DNA from: Epiperipatus broadwayi
Lineage: Eukaryota; Onychophora; Udeonychophora; Euonychophora; Peripatidae
Direction: 5' to 3'
Assembly (NCBI GenBank): GCA_028023455.1
Contig: JAQFVV010000186.1
Span: 2,322,700 to 2,386,699 of the forward strand
DNA length: 64,000 bases
The translations under genes were made by a program, and so were the position numbers. Under the pieces are notes generated by a model, which was not told the DNA's origin, ran no database searches, and saw nothing but the letters and a program-made list of their open reading frames with translations. Below, one piece after another: positions 12,373-25,264 of the stretch. Every line of letters starts with the position of its first letter. Positions within the stretch are counted from its first letter, which is position 1.

Positions 12373-13520
12373 TGACAGTCTTAAAATCACAAAACATACA
12401 TTTAAACGGTTTTTCTCCTGTATGTCTTCTTTCATGTACTCTTAACTGAGAATTACTTGCAGTCTTAAATTTACATGTAATACATTGAAAATGTTTCCTT
12501 CTTCTATACATCCTTTCATGCATTTTTATATCTTGAAATCACATTTATTGAAACATTTTTTCTCCTGTCTTCATTACTCTTAACTGAATTTTCTTTGCTG
12601 TCATCAATTCACAAAAACTACACTGACAAGATTTCTCCTTTGTTCTTTCATTCATTTTTATAACTTTTAGTAAATCTTTATATCACACAATGTTCATTGA
12701 AAAGTATTTTTGTTTGTTTTCCTTCATGACTTTTCACTTATTTTTTGTGGCAGTCTTGCAATCAAAAAATACATTAAATAGGATTTTCTTTCATGTTTTT
12801 TTGTTAACCATTCTTTATACTTTGAATTCACATAAACTACAATAAAGAAGCTTTTCTGTAGTATGTGTATTTTCATGTAGAATAAATTTACTTTTAAAAT
12901 TGGTTTTGAATTCACATAAGCAATGAAGATATTTGTCTGTAATATGCTTTATTCAAGTTGTGTTTAATACTTTCTGTATGTAGTGTTGCATTCATACCGA
13001 GAGCAATAATGTTTTATTCCTGTACATCTTCATATATTCTTATTTTTTTGTCCTTCCTTGAAGCTTTGTACTCCTAAACTGCAGTGAGATCATTTTACAT
13101 TTTTAAAATGATATTCATGTTGTGTTTAATACTTCCTTATGTAGTGTTGCATTCATATAGAGAGCAATAATAAGGTTTTGTTCGTGTACGTCTTCATATA
13201 TTCTTATTTTGTCCTTCCTTGCAGTTTTGCATTCATAAACTGCAGGGAAATCATTTTACATTTTAAAAATAGTATTTATCAATCTAAAATTCACACAAAT
13301 TGCAGTAAAAAAGCTTTTCAATAGGTTCTTTAATGCCTTCTTTCATTTATTTTTCATTGTCTTTTGTATGCTGTCTTGAATATACACAAACCTCCAGCCA
13401 AATGGTTTATCTCCAGTACGTATTCTTAAAGAATTTTTATAAAATGTAAAAGAATGCTTTCACTTGTAATACATTTTCTCATATTGTTTACAGTTTTGCC
13501 ATAAGATTTATATTAATAGT
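12373..13520 (-). pseudogene. Upstream degenerate C2H2 finger remnants
   Basis: Two further fingers (CITCKFKTASNSQLRVH and CMFCDFKTVTKGE) are readable at 12370-12523. The second stops after KGE: compared with the paralogous finger near 11950-11985, 19 bases covering its helix and first histidine are missing, which shifts frame into the downstream fingers. A further break precedes 12523. From there to about 13520 finger-like pieces recur (cysteine pair, 12 residues, histidine pair, TGEK-like linkers) with stops and frame changes in every unit. The original protein evidently had many more than 16 fingers. Confidence 0.75.
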
Positions 13521-14336
13521 CCATAAGAGTATGTTAATCTTTTGGTTTATACTTGTGTTCTATAAGGCTACTTTTTTCGATTCTGTTACTTCTCATGGAA
13601 ATACACTTTTAAGTCTTTTATATATTTTGACACACCTTTTACTGTTATAAATTACTAGTCAAATGGGTTGTCTTTTTTTTTCATAAAGAAATTATTTTTT
13701 CTGTGTGATACCCCAAATATTGATAAAATGACTAAACATTTTTTTTAGGATTATATAATTTTAAATATTTCATTGATCAAATGTTTTTAATCTGGAAAGT
13801 TAGTTTTACTTTTTTATAAGGCACTTTTTGAACTTTAAGGAATGTATATTTAAATATTCAGTAAGAAATTGTCTCATATAAAATATAAAGATATTATCTA
13901 AAAGTGGCAAAAGAATAATGATCAGAAATTGCCTTTTATTGTTTTGTGTTATTTCATTACCACTGAATTAAAACTATTTAGATTTTTTTTGAATAGTAGC
14001 TATTTGTAAATAAATACAAGTTCCCCTTGCAATTGCTATGTCTTACAACACTGCACATGTCATATGACTAGTATGGGAAATCTGTTTGGAAAAAAAATCC
14101 ATGGAATATATATACTTTCGAACTATTGTTATCTTACTTTATAGAAATACTATAAACAAAGATCATATTCTGCAAACTCATGCAAGTCAATAATTTCATC
14201 CAAATAATTGTTCTGGTTCTTAATTTCATAAATTATATGATAAAAATAAGTAAATGTCTTACTTATAAGTATTAGTCCTTAGAAAAATATAATGAGTTCT
14301 GAATGTAATTCAAATCAATTTCATAATATTTGGAAG
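13521..14336. other. AT-rich non-coding sequence
   Basis: Nothing recognisable beyond simple AT-rich text; it separates the zinc-finger remnants from duplicated unit A. Confidence 0.5.
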
Positions 14337-15454
14337 GTAATGCTCTTCACCAAATATTTTTCAAATAGAAAAGCAATGAAAAGAATATTTTCCCAATGTC
14401 TTGGACCTACACAAAACAGAAAAGAAACATTAATATTAATCACTTAGGCTTAGATGTATATTGTGTCATGAATTGAGAAAGTAACTACTTAACTATGGAA
14501 GCATATAAAATGAATTACAATTTTCATTAGAAAAAAATCTTTTTATCAGATGACACATTTAATATTTTTATTGAACCAAATAAATCAAACTTCCAATTAC
14601 TAACACCAGATGATCTAAATTGCTGAATTTTTTAAGATCATGGCAAAAAAATATTGTTTGCAGAAAGCTTACTTTTGGTTAACGGCAAAAATTATTATTT
14701 ACAATGATTTTACTCTTGGTTTATATCAAATCTGGAAAAAGCTGCTAACAATCACATACATAGTCTTAGACATTGCAAAAACAGAAAATCAGTCAAACAT
14801 TAATAAAAAATTAATTCAATATTAAACCATTGCTATCACAATGTACTTTCTTTAAACAAAATAAAGTCTGTACTAATATCTATAAAAATATAAATGTGCA
14901 TTTCTCAATTTAGATTCCACATTACCTCATTAATTAATTTCATGATCAAAATAAGAGAAATAAATTATTTATATTTGGAATAATGCAAGCAACAGTAAAA
15001 AAAATCCAAATTCCATTTCAGCTTTTGTTCTAAGAACATACCTTTCAACCTTGATAAAAATAAACATATAAATATATTATAGTTATGTGCAGCCAGCTAC
15101 AAACATCAAATATAATCATTCAAAAACAAATTCATTTTAAATGCGGAATAGAAAAAAAAGTTATGGCTTCAAGAAGTATATAGGATTAATCAATGAACTA
15201 AATTTGACTTGGTTGGAAAAACAAGAAATAAAAAATCTCAAGGATTATTGTAATCAGAATGCAAAAAGTGTTATTTTTTTCATGTAACTACTTTTTGCCA
15301 GCAAAAGATGAATTGACTGATGTAAAAAGATCCTCCTCTTCATTCTTTTTTTTATATTTATGGATCTGAAACTTGAAACCTTAACAAAACAGCAATATAA
15401 ACTTCAAATGATTCTATCAACTATGATAATAGTAATAAGAGATTGACAATATAA

Positions 15455-15690
15455 TGGAGCTGGATGGATATATTACAAGAAATGATAAGAGAATGAGAGT
15501 TGATTTCAATAAATTGTAAAAGGCCTAAAAAAAGATTATATGTGGGATGAAATAAAAAACTAAGTTTGCAGGCCAGATATAAAAGAAACTATACATCACA
15601 TCAAAAAAACTAGACTAAACTTAGAAAGACTTTCATTTTACAGTGAATCAATGTTTGAAGATTATGATGATAAACAATTAACAGAAATCT
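15455..15690 (+). pseudogene. RTE C-terminal fragment
   Basis: The translation in broken frames shows the RTE C-terminal signature (basic stretch, W-M-DEI, then ELGETFILQWID-like, ending in DDD). It is far more legible in the fragment at 24766-24955, where KRPRKRPHVRWMDEIRK is read. The fragment is isolated from the larger RTE relic that starts 850 bases downstream, so it comes from a different or rearranged copy. Confidence 0.7.
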
Positions 15691-16539
15691 TATAGTATCA
15701 TCAGTATTATTTAGAACATGAATCGATACTTCATGTTTTTAATCACTGAAAAATAGACAGCTTGCTTTGATATAAGGAAATGTAAAATTAATGAAGCATT
15801 TTTCATAATGTACACTCAATGATGAACAAAATATCTAAGAGTTCAGTAAAGTGCATTTAGAAATATCCCTACTTAAACATAAATATTTTATTTCCATTTT
15901 TGGCTTTTGCGAATATTGTGGTTGCTTTTGACGAAACTGCTCTGCATCAAAAAAACACTATGGTTGTATTTATTATTCTTGATATTCTCTCCAAGTAAAG
16001 GTACTATATTAACTATTGCCACATAATGAAAAAATCAAAACAATTTTCAGAAAAGTGTTTCATAGGAATACCCGTTTAAAATGCCTTTGAAAATAATCAC
16101 TTAATTCTGCAAGAATTTGTTTAGATTTTTTAATTAGGTGGAGATTAGAATGGTTGTAAAGAGTGCTTTTAAAATTTAGCAATACTTCAATTCACTTCAA
16201 ATTAAAAATTGCAATGGTTTATTTCAGTATTTAGATATCTACTTATGTGCACAAAGGGTTGGTTCTTCAGAAAAATATTACATAAATCTATTCAGTGCAT
16301 TTTTAACTTTAACATAAATTGGTTTGGATTAATGGTTTTAAATAAGAAGTTTATTAATTGGCAAGACAGTCTCTTCCTTTTTAGCCAGATAAAAACTTAT
16401 TAGCTCAATTTAAATAATGGAAGTAAAATTGCAGTACTTCGACTTATTTCAAATTTACATTGATGAGAGCAATTGATTATTTGTATATCATTTTATTAAG
16501 AACTACAACAATGATACCTGCTACATGAATCAATAATTG

Positions 16540-18320
16540 ACTAGCAATATTTTTTTCTGAAATAAGGGAATGTATCAACAACAGAAGGAATATGAAAATT
16601 CATAAAAATTATCCTTTAAAAAGAACTAAATATCTAAAGTTTCACACAATATCAAAAATCGCTAATAGTATCGTGAAATTGTGAATTAACAAGGATTGCC
16701 ATAAAAGAGAAAAAGTTTCAAAAGAATAAAACCACTTTCTGGAATAATGTTTGCAATAGGAAACATAAAATTGTTACCAAAAAAAGACAGATAATATCAT
16801 GAAAGGCGTGGAAGAGTTCAGTGGAGAATTATATAGCAGTAAAAAATGAAAAAACAAAGTATCCCCTACAATTACATCTTCTGAATTGCCCAGTATTTTA
16901 GGTAAAGAAGTGATCTATGAAAAAGGGGAAAGCTCTTGATAACAATAGAATTATAATCAATACCTTAAACAAGTAAAGAAATAAAATTATTGATAAAGTT
17001 ATATATACAAATCAAAATGATAAAGATCTATAAAATGATTGGATTAATGTAGTACAAATTTTGATTTTTACAAAAGATGATAAAATATATTAAAAATTAT
17101 AGAGGCAAAACATTCCATACAGTAGTACCACTCAGTGCAAGTCAGAGTAAACAATGGATGCAGGAAGGTTTGTGCATAAAATCCCTATTTAGTACCTACT
17201 CATCCAATATCCCCAAACTAGTTTATAGCTTATGGCTTTCATCAATGAGCTTTGGATCTGAGAGCACTACACCTAGATCTTAGGATCTAATGCGACTATT
17301 CAGCACCTTATTAGCTAACTATAAAGTTTTGCCTTTGTGTAAACAGCTTTTGTAAGCATAAAGAATGGTGGCTCAAGTAATGTTTAGCAGTTTATATTAA
17401 AAAATTAGAGACCTATCAATCTTTTATGTAAACAATGTAAATTTTTTATCAACATAACTATAACTCAATTATAGCAAATTTTAACCAACAAAAAGACAAG
17501 TGGAATTTTAAAAGGCTTTTCTGTGGATGAAATCCAAGTATTGAGAATGATTATATAAAAAAACCAATGAATACGAGTTGCAATTATGCTTTGGATTTGC
17601 AGATTATTAAAAGGCATTTGATTTTAAAATCATTTTTTTAATGATTAAAGCATTAAAAAAATATTTATCAAAATGCAACAGTCATTACAAATTTACAGTT
17701 ATATTAAGAAGACTAAGGTCGAGAAGAATGCTTGACAAGCCTTTTCCATATCTCCAAAACATTTGTTTTTGTTAATAATGCTACAAAGTTTTTTAAAGTT
17801 GTTAGTTATCAGATGAAAGTAAAAAAATTGGACTAAAAATAAATGCTAAAAAAACGATACTAATATTTAATGGATTTTATAAAAAATAATAATAAAGATT
17901 AATAATTATGAATTACAAGAATTAACAAGTAAAAATAACATGGTTAAATTATTAATACATAATGATCAAAATTAATCATAGAATTAAACTTAGATGGTGT
18001 GTTTTTAGAAAAATAATATTAAAAAAAATATGCTTATGTATTTGAGAAGGAAAAAAAGTGTTTTACTAATTTTAGTTAAGGATCAGAGACTTTAACACTT
18101 TCAGAGAAGAGCAATACACACAAACTTCAGACCTCTCATGGAACATGGAATGATGTGTTAGGAAAATAAGAGATCAAAAAATTTATAGGTGAAAGAAGAA
18201 ACAGGTATCACTGAAAGAATTAAGATTATGAAATGAAGCTGAGCTACAGGATGATATGTGACATAGATGGGTAGAAATCTGAGAAACTGGATTAGTAGCC
18301 ATTAATTCTTATTATCTCAC
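16540..18320 (+). pseudogene. RTE-type reverse transcriptase relic in unit A
   Basis: The same order of RTE blocks as in the relic at 3440-4900 can be followed with many stops: the linker text near 16800 (VEEFSGELY), the GKALDNN region near 16925, the palm text near 17560-17700 and the C-terminal region to about 18320 (LQTSHGTWNDV near 18130). An R1 repeat (17108-17385) interrupts it. The part from 17640 on has a counterpart in unit B at 27480-28440, so this insertion is older than the duplication. No functional protein is possible. Confidence 0.7.
17108..17385 (+). repeat. R1 palindromic repeat, copy within the RTE relic
   Basis: It begins CATTCCATACAGTAGTACCA and continues through the R1 head (TGCATAAAATCCCTATTTAG, then CTCATCCAATATCCCC), the segment GAGAGCACTACACCTAGATC, and ends in the reverse-oriented terminal text. 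The short open frame within it (17077-17283) is the repeat, not a gene. Confidence 0.75.
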
Positions 18321-20330
18321 TATTTTGTGTTTAAAATAATGGAATTATTTTTATATAAAACCGAATCTATATGAACTATTTTTCTTCTGGATGGCAATTT
18401 TAGATTCCTTCTTAAAATGTAAATAAAAAGAATTATTAAGAACAAAAATTTTATCTAAATGATACTAATCACTTTATGATCTGTGGTATGCTATGGCTTT
18501 TTATTCAGTGTTAACAAAAACTACACAAAAATATTGCTATTTTTTCTACATTTATTCTTTTATTTCTTCACCCAACATCATTTCTTTCAAATGTTTAAAA
18601 TGCTGCCATAGATATTATTATATGACTACTAAGTTAGTATAATAGCTTGACATTTTAGTACTATTTTTATTTAGTAAGTTGCATATAATTAGCATCATAT
18701 AATTCAAAAATATATTTCATAGACTACAGCTGTCTAATCATCTGAGTTATTATTATGATATAATTTAATAGTAAAATTGAAATGTTTATACAGCTAAAAA
18801 ATTCAATTTATTCAATTTTTCCATTCTTTTATGTAGCATTAACGTACGTATTGAAATACTAAACATAAAAACAATGTTATAAGCATAAAAAATATATAAA
18901 ATTTTAAGAGTAATCACTTCCATAATTTTTCTCAGAAAAATGATGGTATCCCTAAAAAATCTAAAATATTTTCCTGACTGCCATTTAATGTCAAATTTTG
19001 AAGGAAATGAAATTAATGTGATTATTTTACTTTATAATATGTGATTAAACAAAACAGTACAGTGGTATGCACTAATATAAGAACTTGCATAATATTTTTG
19101 TAGTCTAATTTTCAGTGCATGATTCTCAAACAAGTTAGGGACTTGTTTCTATCCACTTTTAACATCTTGTGAGAGGTGTAATTATAAATACATGACAAAA
19201 GACATGTAAAAGACATTTTATCCACACTTTGAATGAGAGTAGAATAATAAAAATTACATTATAGTGATATATCATTAAATGGATAATTACAATTGATATT
19301 AATAAAAATTATTAATATATTTCCATCAAGTAGTTGTGTTAAAGTGGCAGAAAGTTTGAGTTAACAATTAAAGCAATTCTATATCTATATGTATACAAAA
19401 CAATGATAAAGATAGTTGTAAAAGAATGTGATCTAAACCAACTGATGAGTGCTGGTTCGATATAAAATGCTGCATTGTGAGGATTATATGTCTATTTCAT
19501 ATGTCTTTGGTCATGTTTATAATTAAACCCCTCCACAAGATGTCAAAATTGGATAAAAATGAGTCCCTTTTTGTGTGAGAGCGATATACCAAAAACTACA
19601 ACTACAGAAATATTATTCAATAAATTGATAATCTCAAGTCTAATGAATGATACATAAAATTAAGGAACTACCATAGATTGAAGAAAGCAAAAAAAATATT
19701 AATCTTAATTGTCCAATAAATGAATTGCTTGGCCTTAGTTTTAAGTGTTTGAATATTAGTTAACATTTTCATTAATTGCGTATAAACTTCTTTATATATT
19801 AATGTCATCTACAGTTTACCTCAAGATTATTTACAATTTTAAACTATTTAAAAAGTGAAGCATTCTAAATCAATAAATTCATTCAAAGTTCATCTTTTAT
19901 TTTCTCTGATTTTAGATAGTTTTCATGTCTTTTTATATTTTTATTTGCATCTCACAAATTCTATCACTTTTTTGAAAATATATTAAATATTGTTTAAAAT
20001 TTTCAATTAATTTAACAGTTCTCAAATAAACACTTATCAGTTATTTCCTAACTGGGTTACTTGTCTTGAAAATCCTATACAATTTTGATTTTTTTGTTCA
20101 TACCCCCTAACGAATCATATATTAACATGTTTCCTGTGTTTTCATTTCCATCAAAGGCAATTATCTTTATCTTTTCTGGGGGTTTATTTACATGTGATAA
20201 TGATACTGACAATAAATGTCTAATATTATTTTGACAATGTAAATTTATTTTAATTACTTTCAAAAAATGTTTTGCATTTAAACAATAAATTAACACATAA
20301 CAAATAAAAACAATTTACTTCAAAATTCAA

Positions 20331-22006
20331 TACTTATGTAGTTTGCCTGCCAGAAAGCTTGACCATCCATTTTATTTTAAATTTTCCATTTCTAGGGACT
20401 TCTAACACATGGTATAAATAATATGGCTGACTCTAAGTTATTGTATTCAATATTAAATTAAAATGATAAAAAACCATATCCAAAGGGTTGTAATTAAAAA
20501 CATTTTAAATAGAAATGCAGTAAAGAAAATAAAAATAAAACATGATTAAGGAGAGAGACAACATTTTTTTGTAATTTTGAAAATAGTCCACTGAAACATA
20601 CAAAAATCCAAAGGATTGTAATTAAAAATCTTTTAATATAAATTCATTACACCACCTGTAAATTGATCTCAGTGCACTCACAAATGATGTTTTGAAGCCA
20701 TTTAACCATGTTCCTTTCCAAACAGATAGATGCTTAGAACATGTTTGCACATAACACTGTCATTGTGTCTCTGCACAGAAAGTGTAATATCATGGCTACT
20801 ACCACATACTTTTCAGGTGGGCAATATCCTGTAATTTTGAAAATATTCCACTGCATCTTTCTCTGTCAATGAAATAGTCCAAATTTTATTCATATTTCCA
20901 AAAATGATATGGCAAAAAAGAAATGTTAAAGAAATCAGTACGTGTTAACGAATGTCAACAAAAAAAAAAAAAATGTTAATTTTAACCACATGATATTTGT
21001 TCCACTTTATGTCAACATTTGGACATTATGTTGTGAATGAAATTTATTAAAAAATGGATTCAAATTTTTTAAAAGTAATATTCAATTTAGAATAAATTTG
21101 TTAATATTTTTAAAGTTAACAGCTATAACATGTTCAAGAAAATAATTTCGAAGAAAAAATGTAAACATACACTTAGATTCTGAAAATTGTTTACATTTTT
21201 TTTCTTGAATAAGTATAACTTGTTTACTTTAAAAAATATTAACAAATGTATTCTAAATTTAATGTTTTAAAAAAATTGAATACATTTTTTAATAAATTCT
21301 ATTCACAATATAACATCCAAATATTAACTCACAAGGTGAACAGATAACACATGGTTAAAATTACTTTTTTGTTGACATTCGTTAACATGTGATTTTTTAA
21401 CATTTCTTTTTTGACTTATCATTTTTGGAAATATAACTAAAATTTGGAATCTTTAATGGACAGAACAAAATCCAGTGAAATATTTTCAAAATTACAGGAT
21501 ATTGCCTGCTTGAAAAATATGTGACAATAACTATGATATTACACTTTATGTATAAATGGAGGTGTCATGTGTGAATATATTCTAAATGCCTATTTGGAAA
21601 GAAACGTGGTTAGAAGCCTCCAAAACACCATTTGTGAGTGCACTGAGATTAGTTTATAGCTAGTGTAGTGAATTTACATTAAAAAATTTTTAATTACAAC
21701 TCTTTGAATTTTTGTGTTTCAGTGGAATATTTTCAAAATTATGAAAAGTAATATCTGGCTACATCTCTATTATAGTTTGTTTAATCATGTTTTATTTTCT
21801 TTACTGCATTTATATTAAAAAAGTTTTTAATTACAACCCTTTGGAGTTTTTTTATCATTTTAATAAATGAAAAAATGTTAATATTAAATACGATAACTTA
21901 AAGAGTCAGCCATATTGTTTATACCATGTATTAGAAGCCCCAGAAAATGGATAATTTACAATAAAATGGGGGGCAAGCTTTCTAGTAGGCAAACTATATA
22001 AATATC
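20331..22006. mobile_element. 1.68-kb foldback element, near-complete palindrome
   Basis: The left half reads as the reverse complement of the right half over nearly the whole length, centred near 21175, with arms of about 830 bases that differ by frequent substitutions and small indels. The ends match (left TACTTATGTAGTTTGCC, right complement TATTTATATAGTTTGCC). Direct repeats CAAAATTCAA (20321-20330) and CAAAATTTAA (22007-22016) flank it. The paralogous unit B has a single CAAAATTCAA near 34160 followed directly by the matching downstream sequence, an empty site. No protein is encoded. Long inverted arms with a 9-10 base duplication are known of foldback and Mutator-like non-autonomous DNA elements; that class assignment is inference. 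Confidence 0.85.
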
Positions 22007-23433
22007 CAAAATTTAAAACAGCAATTAACCTTTGACATTTAATAGATTAAAAACCTTGATGTATTTTTTTTTGCCTACCTTTCAACATATACTCGCATGT
22101 AATATTACATACAAATTAGATCTTAATTGAATACTAATCCATATTTCACTTAGGCCAAAGTGGAACTCCAAGTGAAACAATGTCTAATATTACATTATAA
22201 ATCTTAATTTTTTTTTTTGGCAGATATTTTAAGTTTCCATTATACTGCTTGTACCACTATTCATGGATCTAGCGAATATAACAGTGTTTGTTTGAAAATT
22301 GCTTTACAATTCAATAGCAAATTGAAATCTTAGCAGTGATAATGTAATTCCGGCATCAATCAAAAAATATGAACTTTAAATCTTGCTTCATAATTAACCA
22401 GAGAGGACTAAATTTAATTGTAAACAATTGAAAAAGAAACAAAAATCAATAATGTAAAATCAAAAATTGTGTTAAACAACTATCAATTAGTCTTATCAAG
22501 AAATGTTGTAGTTTGAAAAATAATAGATATTTGCTATCAGTGTTAATCAAAGATTCATTCACTAACATATTTTCTAATATTTTTATAGTTTGATTTACAA
22601 TTAGAACCATGAAAAAATTCTGGGATATATCGTCATTGATAGATCATTGATTATCATTTGAGTCATACTAGTATGTTCATATCTCTAAATTTAAGCAGGT
22701 CCATCTCACCAAATACAATGATTTTCTCCATAACATTACCAAATTGATCAGCTAACAAGAAAATTATTGTCAAGTAAATAGTGACTGCATATTTCCACCA
22801 ATGCTTAACTTTTATGAATTGACAATAACTTCACCTATTGTAAAAAAAAAATATTTTTTTGTTCTTAAAATTTTATGTAAGTTTTAATCTTCATCTGATA
22901 AACTATTTGCTTGTTAGAGCATATGATACCAATATACTATTGATAGCAGGATTACTTATTTCAATTTTGTTTTTCCGATGGCGTTTAATAAAATTGAAAG
23001 TTACAAATATGATCAAAAATTTACTAGCAATTATTTGCTTTTGGCCTTCAAAATATAATATGGAATATCAAGAAATGTATTTACAACATTGATGAAACAT
23101 TTCTTATTCTGTGACTTTCTAAGTTAAAGATTTATCTTATGATATAAATGATAATTATTCTTGAAATTTTTTCAAGCATTTATTAGTAAATTCATTTGAG
23201 ACTTTTTTGGTTATTATCAACATGGAGTGTATTTATTTATTGAAGTATATTTATTTATTCCTAGGTTTGAACAAAAAGTGAGAACCAAATTTATGTACAA
23301 AGTAATGTTTTAATACAAAATATCAGATTAAAGTAAATGGTTGGAATATATGAATACTAGAACTATATTTCTTTTATTCACCTACAAAACACATGGTTGA
23401 GTATCAAGAAGCACGAATCAATAAAGCAAGATA

Positions 23434-24312
23434 TTAAAGTAGTAGCAAACTTTCCATACCTTAGTGTCACCCAATGCAAGCCATACTAATCAATGGATGC
23501 AAGAATGTTTACGCATAAAATCTGTATCGACTTTCTGCTCATCCAATATTTCCAAGGTCATGGTTTTCATAAGTGAGGAGCCATGGATCTGAAACCACTG
23601 CACCTAGATCTTAGAGAATCTAATGCCATTCTCTAGCAGCCATCTTTTACCTGAGTCCAAAATGCAGTCATAAAAATGTTTTCAATCCAAGCTCATTTGC
23701 TTGTGGTCATATAATCCAAAACCCATTTCAGTATCTCTACATTTTGGTATGTTTGGTTCTTTAATAACTATAATCACCTTCATCTTATTGGCAGGAATGT
23801 TATTAAACCACTGAACATCACATATCTACTATTTCTATGCTTAGAAAATCTGTTTAAACAGTAGCGAATCTTTCATATACTAAAGCCAGCCTTAATAATC
23901 AATGGAAGCAAGGTTTGTGCATCAAATCCCTATCTATTGCCTACTCATCCAATATTAGGTTTTGGTTTTCATCAGTGACTACAGTTTTAAAGAACTGAAG
24001 ACAGCAAAATGTATAGATACTGAACTAGCGTCACATCTGTATGATTACACAAGTGAATGAGCTTGGATTGAAAAATATTAGTTTTCATTTTGGGTTCACA
24101 GCTAAACGTAGAGAGCTCTCTGATCCAAGGCTTTACACTGATAAAAGCTACTAGCTAGAAACCAGTCTCTGGATATTAGATAAATAAACACTAGATAATG
24201 ATTTTATATACAAACCATGAATCAAGTGCTATGGCTTGCAGTGGGCGACACTACTGTATGGAAAGTCTGCTACTGTTTTAAAAGTTGAGGAAGCATAAGG
24301 AATGGTGATCAT
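23434..24312. repeat. Cluster of R1 palindromic repeats (A-only insertion)
   Basis: Two R1 units are joined: one starts at 23434 with its interior in one orientation (GAGGAGCCATGGATC...), the next at about 23866 has left arm, an interior in the opposite orientation, and a right arm ending near 24291 in GCTACTGTTTTAA, the complement of its start. Unit B lacks the whole block: its sequence runs from the counterpart of 23433 straight to that of 24313 near 35664. Confidence 0.8.
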
Positions 24313-24765
24313 GTTGTTGATTGAATTGTAAGTACTATGCCATTTTTATCAATCGTATGAATGGAAATATTCAATAAAGAAATAGTAATATAACTGCAGT
24401 GATATAATGTAGATGACACTTTGGTGGCAATGAATTTTTGATAGTTTTTTTGTCATAATTTATTTTAAATCAATATATATTTCATAAACAAAATCCTCAT
24501 GTTTCCAACTCTTAAGAATTGTTTTCTAGAACATATGTTAATGGATGAGAAATTTCAGCATTTGTGGGTTTTTTTAATAATTCTTGTACAAATTTGTATG
24601 GTAAATTAATGTGGTAAGGTTCTATTACTGTTGCAATAGAGTTTAGAGGTAAATTTATCTTTAGATAGTTAACAAGTTCATAATTTAAAAGTCTCTTGGA
24701 TATGTTATGGCATATTTTTTTCTAATTATGAATATAAATATTTATAATTAAAAAAAATATGGACA

Positions 24766-24955
24766 ATTGAAATCTTAAACTGGATTCCAAGAGATTGTAA
24801 AAGACCCAGAAAGAGACCACATGTAAGATGGATGGATGAAATAAGAAAGTGTTCCGGGGTGATGTGGAGGAGAGAAGCTAAAGATCAGAGAAGATGGACT
24901 GAACTTGGAGAGACCTTCATTCTGAAGTGGATTGATAATGATGATGAATTATAAA
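24766..24955 (+). pseudogene. RTE reverse-transcriptase C-terminus, well preserved
   Basis: One frame reads 64 residues without a stop: an opening WTIEILNWIPRD, then KRPRKRPHVRWMDEIRK, a WRREAKDQRRWTELGE block and ILKWIDNDDEL before the stop. This is the conserved C-terminal tail of RTE-type polymerases, which forms no known catalytic site. It abuts the right end of duplicated unit A and may mark its boundary. The 5' truncation is usual for LINE insertions. Confidence 0.85.
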
Positions 24956-24959
24956 AATA

Positions 24960-25150
24960 TATTCATTTACACATTTAAAATTTTTCATTGCTATATAAAA
25001 TTCCAACTGCATAACAAAAAGTGGAATAAATTTACAAAAAAATATTCTTCCAATGTATTGATAAAACAAACCACCACAATTGTGTCTCTTATTAATAATT
25101 AATTGGTAAAGCAACAATTCTTATTTTGGTGATTTCTAAAAAACTATATA
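24960..25150 (+). repeat. Diverged repeat shared with 51715-51890
   Basis: The text from TTCCAACTGCATAAC through TTAATAATTAATTGGTAA to TGGTGATTTC aligns with 51715-51890, about 70% by eye. No coding content. Confidence 0.6.
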
Positions 25151-25264
25151 TAACATGGTTGCAGATCAATACATGAGTGGGATAATTCTTTAACTATGTG
25201 GAATATTTAATCGTAGTACTTTAACAAAATTAAGCTATATATCATAATCAAACCACCAAAACAT

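Larger units (their letters stand above)
14337..24765 (+). repeat. Segmental duplication, unit A
   Basis: Non-coding blocks recur in the same order and orientation at 25895-36130. Examples are 14337-15070 with 25895-26504, 18300-18420 with 28890-29030, 18480-18615 with 30610-30750, 19800-20330 with 31260-34165, 22010-23430 with 34175-35665, and 24315-24765 with 35670-36130. By eye the match is roughly three bases in four, with many small indels. A-only material includes the foldback element and the R1 cluster. No host coding sequence was recognised. Confidence 0.85.

Noticed and set aside
20331-22006. Inverted repeat as an assembly mirror artefact
   Set aside because: The arms differ by frequent substitutions and indels, and a flanking duplication plus an empty paralogous site are present.
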